A stretch of 8,896 nucleotides of DNA from an uncultured bacterium (GTDB lineage: Bacteria > Cyanobacteriota > Vampirovibrionia > Gastranaerophilales > Gastranaerophilaceae), in the NCBI GenBank assembly GCA_946183815.1, contig CAMHDG010000049.1:1-8896 (forward strand), written 5' to 3'. The notes under the pieces were generated by a model, which had not been told where the DNA came from, did no database searches, and saw only the letters and a list, made by a program, of their open reading frames with translations. Below, one piece after another: positions 6,507 to 8,896 of the stretch. Made by a program: the position numbers and the translations under genes. Each line of letters begins with the position of its first letter. The stretch's first letter is position 1.

Positions 6507-7195
6507 TGAATATAACTCCGGTTTCAAATACATACAATAATCAAACTGCTTTTACTGCTGCACCAAAATTAAAACCGAGTGTAATCAGTAAGTCAAATGC
6601 ATTCATGCATGAAGCACGTACAAATTTTGCACAGGCAAAAGAAAATTTTATAGATAATTGTATAATAAAACCTGTTCTTCAACCTGTAATGAATTCAAAA
6701 TTCATGAGTCGATTTGCAGACTGGTCAGCAAATGTGGAAAACTTGCCAAGCCACATGTCAACAGCAGGTTCAATCGTAACGACTTATTTTTATGCAAACA
6801 GAACAAAGAAAACATTGAATCAAGACGAAGAACAAAAGAAACGTGCAAAAGTTTTAAGATTAAACCAATGGTTGGTAACAGGTGTATCAACTGCATTAGG
6901 TTACGGAACTAACGGTTTGTTAAACAAGGTAAGTAAAGATTTAGGCTATAAATTCAGAGAAGCAAACCAAGGTCATCCAAAACTTTCAACAAGAATGAAA
7001 GGCTTTGATATTGCGAAACAATTAGCAATCTTTACAATGATGTACAGATACGTTGCACCTGTACTTGTTACTCCTGTTGCAAGTAAAGGTTTCAAACTTT
7101 GGGAAGACTACAAAGCAAAGAAGGCAGAAAATGCACAAGTTGCTCAAACCACACAAATTCAACCAAAGTCACAACAAGTTAAAAAGAGTGCATAA
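6506..7195 (+). CDS. Uncharacterised membrane-associated protein with N-terminal TAFTA motif
   Basis: This 229-residue protein is of unknown function. Its N-terminus, Asn-rich and reading NTYNNQTAFTA (9-19), matches a short motif I associate with many Gastranaerophilales proteins; its meaning is not known to me. Weak hydrophobic stretches at about 85-96 and 121-134 and a stronger one at 168-192 (QLAIFTMMYRYVAPVLVTPV) suggest membrane association. A very charged loop, QDEEQKKRAKVLR, joins the first two, and a Lys/Gln-rich tail follows residue 196. This order of parts matches the preceding protein, so the two may be distant paralogues. AAAGGAG (6492-6498) is 7 bp before the ATG, which overlaps the upstream stop. 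A hairpin terminator follows 37 bp after the stop, so this is the last gene of the operon. Confidence 0.85.
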   Translation: MNITPVSNTYNNQTAFTAAPKLKPSVISKSNAFMHEARTNFAQAKENFIDNCIIKPVLQPVMNSKFMSRFADWSANVENLPSHMSTAGSIVTTYFYANRTKKTLNQDEEQKKRAKVLRLNQWLVTGVSTALGYGTNGLLNKVSKDLGYKFREANQGHPKLSTRMKGFDIAKQLAIFTMMYRYVAPVLVTPVASKGFKLWEDYKAKKAENAQVAQTTQIQPKSQQVKKSA

Positions 7196-7232
7196 GCAGA
7201 CATAAATAGACATTATGTTAGGATAATAAGAT

Positions 7233-7272
7233 AAAGAAACGAAAACCATTGTTTTCGTTTCTTTGTGTTTTG
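7233..7272 (+). terminator. Intrinsic terminator of the membrane-protein operon
   Basis: A perfect 14-bp stem, AAAGAAACGAAAAC (7233-7246) with loop CATT and the complementary arm (7251-7264), is followed by a broken T-rich tract GTGTTTTG. The stem is AT-rich and the T-run is interrupted, so termination may be incomplete. Confidence 0.75.
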
Positions 7273-7329
7273 TTGATTTTATATAAAAAAGTGTAATGTA
7301 AATAAAAATAAATAAAAGTCCATGATAAT

Positions 7330-7359
7330 TTGACTTTATAATTTATTTTGTCGTAAAAT
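7330..7359 (+). promoter_or_regulatory. Promoter of the coiled-coil protein gene
   Basis: TTGACT (-35, 7330-7335) and TAAAAT (-10, 7354-7359) each match five of six consensus bases and are 18 bp apart. Transcription would start near 7366, giving a 33-nt leader that contains AGGAGAG (7383-7389). It lies between the previous terminator and the gene, so the gene is probably an independent unit. Confidence 0.6.
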
Positions 7360-7398
7360 TCATGTTGAGGATATGTAGTATCAGGAGAGATGTATAAA

Positions 7399-7995
7399 AT
7401 GAGTGCGCAACAGAGCAATATATATAATTTACTTGGGAAATTAGAAGAATCTTTGGATAAAGGATTTCCTTTATTATCAAGTTATATGGTAGTAGTAAAA
7501 AGAGATACCGTAGAAACTTTGTTAGACCATATTTATTCCTCATTACCAACAGAGGTTCAGGATGCTCGTGCGTTGTTGAGGAGAAGAGATGAAATCCAGC
7601 AGGAAGCACAACAAAGAGCCGAAAAACTTATACGTGATGCGCAGGCTGAGGCATCAAGATTATTGAGTGAATCTGATATGATGCAACGTGCTCAAAGAGA
7701 ATTACAAAAAATAAAAGAACAGGTTGCTGCTGATTGCGAAGCAATGAAGAGAAAAGCGTATGAAGAATCTGAAGCAATAAGAACGCAGGCAAGAGATGAG
7801 GCTACTAGAGTTAGGGAAGGTATGACAGTTTATGCTGAACAAATTTTGACAGGTTTAGAACAAAATTTAAACCAGTTACAGCAAATGGTTAAGAGTAATC
7901 AGGTTCAGTTAGAACGTCAAAGAAATGAATATTCTAATTCAATAAACAACTCTCAAGGCGGGGGTGAAGTTCCTCCAAATATGAGAGTTCAGTAA
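7399..7995 (+). CDS. V-type ATPase subunit-H-like coiled-coil protein
   Basis: I choose the ATG at 7399 (198 residues) because AGGAGAG (7383-7389) is correctly spaced for it; the ATG at 7390 directly abuts that sequence. Residues 10-50 form a compact start (LLGKLEESLDKGFPLL, then VVVKRDTVETLLDHIYSSLP). A long Glu/Gln/Arg/Ala coiled coil of about 80-90 residues follows, from EVQDARALLRRRDEI to about residue 135, then a conserved-looking VYAEQILTGLEQNL (144-157). The tail after 180 is Asn/Gly/Pro-rich and disordered. The layout matches a family in cyanobacteria and Firmicutes often labelled ATP synthase b-like or V-type ATPase subunit-H-like. It lacks the membrane helix of a true F0 b subunit and no other ATP synthase gene is nearby, so the ATPase link is by coil similarity only. 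Its real role is unknown. Confidence 0.82.
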   Translation: MSAQQSNIYNLLGKLEESLDKGFPLLSSYMVVVKRDTVETLLDHIYSSLPTEVQDARALLRRRDEIQQEAQQRAEKLIRDAQAEASRLLSESDMMQRAQRELQKIKEQVAADCEAMKRKAYEESEAIRTQARDEATRVREGMTVYAEQILTGLEQNLNQLQQMVKSNQVQLERQRNEYSNSINNSQGGGEVPPNMRVQ

Positions 7996-8025
7996 AGAAT
8001 TAGTTGGATTTATATAATTCGGTTA

Positions 8026-8055
8026 AACTTCCCTATTTAGGGAGGTTTTTATTTT
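8026..8055 (+). terminator. Intrinsic terminator after the coiled-coil protein gene
   Basis: The arms AACTTCCCTA (8026-8035) and TAGGGAGGTT (8038-8047) pair over 10 positions with one G-T wobble, probably with a slightly larger loop in practice, and run into TTTTTATTTT. It lies 31 bp after the stop codon. Confidence 0.85.
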
Positions 8056-8061
8056 GGTTGG

Positions 8062-8267
8062 GGTAAATTATTGTTTATCTGCGAAGCAGATATATCTCTC
8101 CTTGGAGAGAGAGAAATTTCTTAATGAACTGCTTGCAGTGAATTTAGAAATTTGAGAGAGGGTAAGTAATAGTTGGTTTAATAATTGAACCCTCTCCCCA
8201 ACCCCTCTCCAAAGGAGAGGGGCTTTTAACGATTTATATATTTACCCCCGCTAAACAATAATTTACC
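8062..8267. repeat. Miniature inverted-repeat element with internal hairpins
   Basis: Perfect 16-bp terminal inverted repeats, GGTAAATTATTGTTTA (8062-8077) and its complement (8252-8267), enclose about 170 bp packed with hairpins. These are CTGC-GAA-GCAG (8079-8089); TCTCTCC-TT-GGAGAGA (8095-8110); a long imperfect stem, AAATTTCT to AGAAATTT, whose inner part is ACTGC-TT-GCAGT (8114-8153); GAGAGGGT (8156-8163) with ACCCTCTC (8189-8196); and CCCCTCTCC-AAA-GGAGAGGGG (8202-8222). There is no coding potential or transposase. It looks like a non-autonomous MITE- or REP-like dispersed element; no target-site duplication is obvious. Copy number cannot be judged here. Confidence 0.75.
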
Positions 8268-8355
8268 TCATTTATACTATTTTTTTTAGTTTGAATATTC
8301 TTTTTAATTTTTATGTCGTTATATTTTTTGTATTGACATTAATGAGGATAGTTTT

Positions 8356-8514
8356 GTGAGTTTGCATGAAGATTGTTTAATCAATTATTTACAAAAGCCT
8401 GATGAACTGGCTTATACGACCGAAATTTTAAAATTATATAACAAACTTATGGAAAGAGAGTTTATAAAGAAAAAAATTTCTGATAAGATTAAGGTAGAGT
8501 TATTATTTAACTAA
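8356..8514 (+). CDS. Small hypothetical protein, 52 residues, GTG start
   Basis: GTG at 8356 is preceded by GAGGA (8344-8348) with 7 bp spacing, and the frame runs to TAA at 8512-8514. The predicted product begins MSLHEDCLINYLQKPDELAY and continues as a Lys/Glu-rich helix ending in VELLFN; it is soluble and probably helical. The frame stays open upstream to 8308 without an ATG, so it could also be the end of a longer gene truncated near the inverted-repeat element. I do not recognise the family. It lies 54 bp before the CHASE2 gene on the same strand, but an extended -10 box in between suggests separate transcription. Confidence 0.5.
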   Translation: MSLHEDCLINYLQKPDELAYTTEILKLYNKLMEREFIKKKISDKIKVELLFN

Positions 8515-8527
8515 AATAAGTTAAGAA

Positions 8528-8536
8528 TGGTATAAT
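8528..8536 (+). promoter_or_regulatory. Extended -10 promoter of the CHASE2 gene
   Basis: TGGTATAAT is a consensus extended -10 box (TGnTATAAT). No good -35 is visible upstream; TTTAAC (8506-8511) is the nearest candidate. Transcription would start near 8543, giving a leader of about 26 nt that contains GAGG (8557-8560). Confidence 0.6.
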
Positions 8537-8568
8537 TGTTTACTATTTATAAATATGAGGTATAAATT

Positions 8569-8896
8569 TTGAGCGAAGATTCAAAAATTTCAAAGGATAA
8601 AATATTTAATTTAATAGCATATTTTTTAATAACGGCATCAATATTATTTGCGGTGTTATTGCTGGCAAATAATTCAATGATAGCGAATTTTTTCAACGAT
8701 TCTGAAAACAAATCGTTTGACTATCGTCAGTCGTTGCTTGTGAAACACAGACATTTAAGACCAAGTAAAGATATTGTTATTATTTCGATTGATGATGGCA
8801 GTTATGAATATATATTAGATAAATATGGGGAATGGCCAATTTCAAGAAGTATCTATTCAAAGATAATAGATAGAATAGAGGCAGATAAACCAAAAG
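8569..8896 (+). CDS. CHASE2-domain sensor protein, N-terminal part
   Basis: The gene is cut by the window end after 109 codons. The start is TTG at 8569, supported by GAGG (8557-8560) 8 bp upstream; the nearby ATG at 8555 is out of frame and stops at once. Residues 12-34 form a membrane helix (FNLIAYFLITASILFAVLLL). The extracytoplasmic part then begins as a CHASE2 domain: FDYRQSLL (50-57), the hallmark strand DIVIISIDDGSYEYI (68-82), and GEWPISRSIYSKII (87-100). CHASE2 is a sensory domain found upstream of adenylate/guanylate cyclases, histidine kinases and Ser/Thr kinases. It is normally followed by further membrane helices and a cytoplasmic output domain, none of which is in the window. 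The signal it detects and its output are therefore unknown. Confidence 0.88.
   Translation, partial: MSEDSKISKDKIFNLIAYFLITASILFAVLLLANNSMIANFFNDSENKSFDYRQSLLVKHRHLRPSKDIVIISIDDGSYEYILDKYGEWPISRSIYSKIIDRIEADKPK

Noticed and set aside
6188..6912. Antisense and out-of-frame ORFs within the two membrane-protein genes
   Set aside because: The sense frames have ribosome binding sites and coherent protein patterns; these alternatives do not.
8079..8222. Possible CRISPR array or riboswitch
   Set aside because: The stems differ in sequence and spacing, so there are no regular direct repeats; the perfect flanking inverted repeats and position after a terminator fit a miniature element better than a cis-regulatory RNA.
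8333..8338. Perfect -35 hexamer TTGACA before the small ORF
   Set aside because: No -10 box lies 15-19 bp downstream; that position falls on the GTG start region, so it is probably coincidental.

Overview
The window is AT-rich DNA from what looks like a non-photosynthetic relative of cyanobacteria, most likely a gut member of the Melainabacteria/Vampirovibrionia (Gastranaerophilales). This placement is an inference. It rests on the coiled-coil protein at 7399-7995, which resembles a family I know from cyanobacteria and Firmicutes; on the paired proteins at 5532-7195, the second of which starts with an Asn-rich stretch ending in a 'TAFTA' motif that I associate with this lineage; and on a KDO-8-phosphate-phosphatase-like enzyme, which fits a diderm envelope. 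No 16S rRNA or tRNA gene was found to confirm it.

Layout. 1-1014 (+): an XRE-family repressor, then a secreted WG-repeat-like protein. 1015-1307: a gene-poor stretch with a fragment of a dispersed repeat, a short tandem repeat and a strong bidirectional terminator between convergent genes. 1308-1778 (-): a secreted NTF2-like small protein. 5143-1895 (-): a tightly overlapping operon read leftwards, with a KdsC-like HAD phosphatase, a 13-repeat TPR protein (TTG start) and aspartate kinase lysC. 5144-5388: a divergent regulatory region. 5389-7195 (+): a second operon made of a possible 47-residue leader ORF and two uncharacterised membrane-associated proteins, joined by TAATG stop/start overlaps and closed by a hairpin. 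7399-7995 (+): a V-ATPase-subunit-H-like coiled-coil protein with its own promoter and terminator. 8062-8267: a miniature element of about 200 bp with 16-bp perfect terminal inverted repeats and several internal hairpins. 8356-8514 (+): a small GTG-started ORF. 8569-end (+): the N-terminal part of a CHASE2-domain sensor, cut by the window edge.

How it fits together. The window mixes housekeeping metabolism (aspartate-family amino acids, envelope sugar phosphate hydrolysis) with lineage-specific envelope proteins. The most likely undescribed system is the 5389-7195 operon. Its two larger proteins share a layout (hydrophobic segments around a charged loop, a variable insert, a last hydrophobic segment, a Gln/Lys-rich tail) and may form a paralogous pair that assembles at the membrane.
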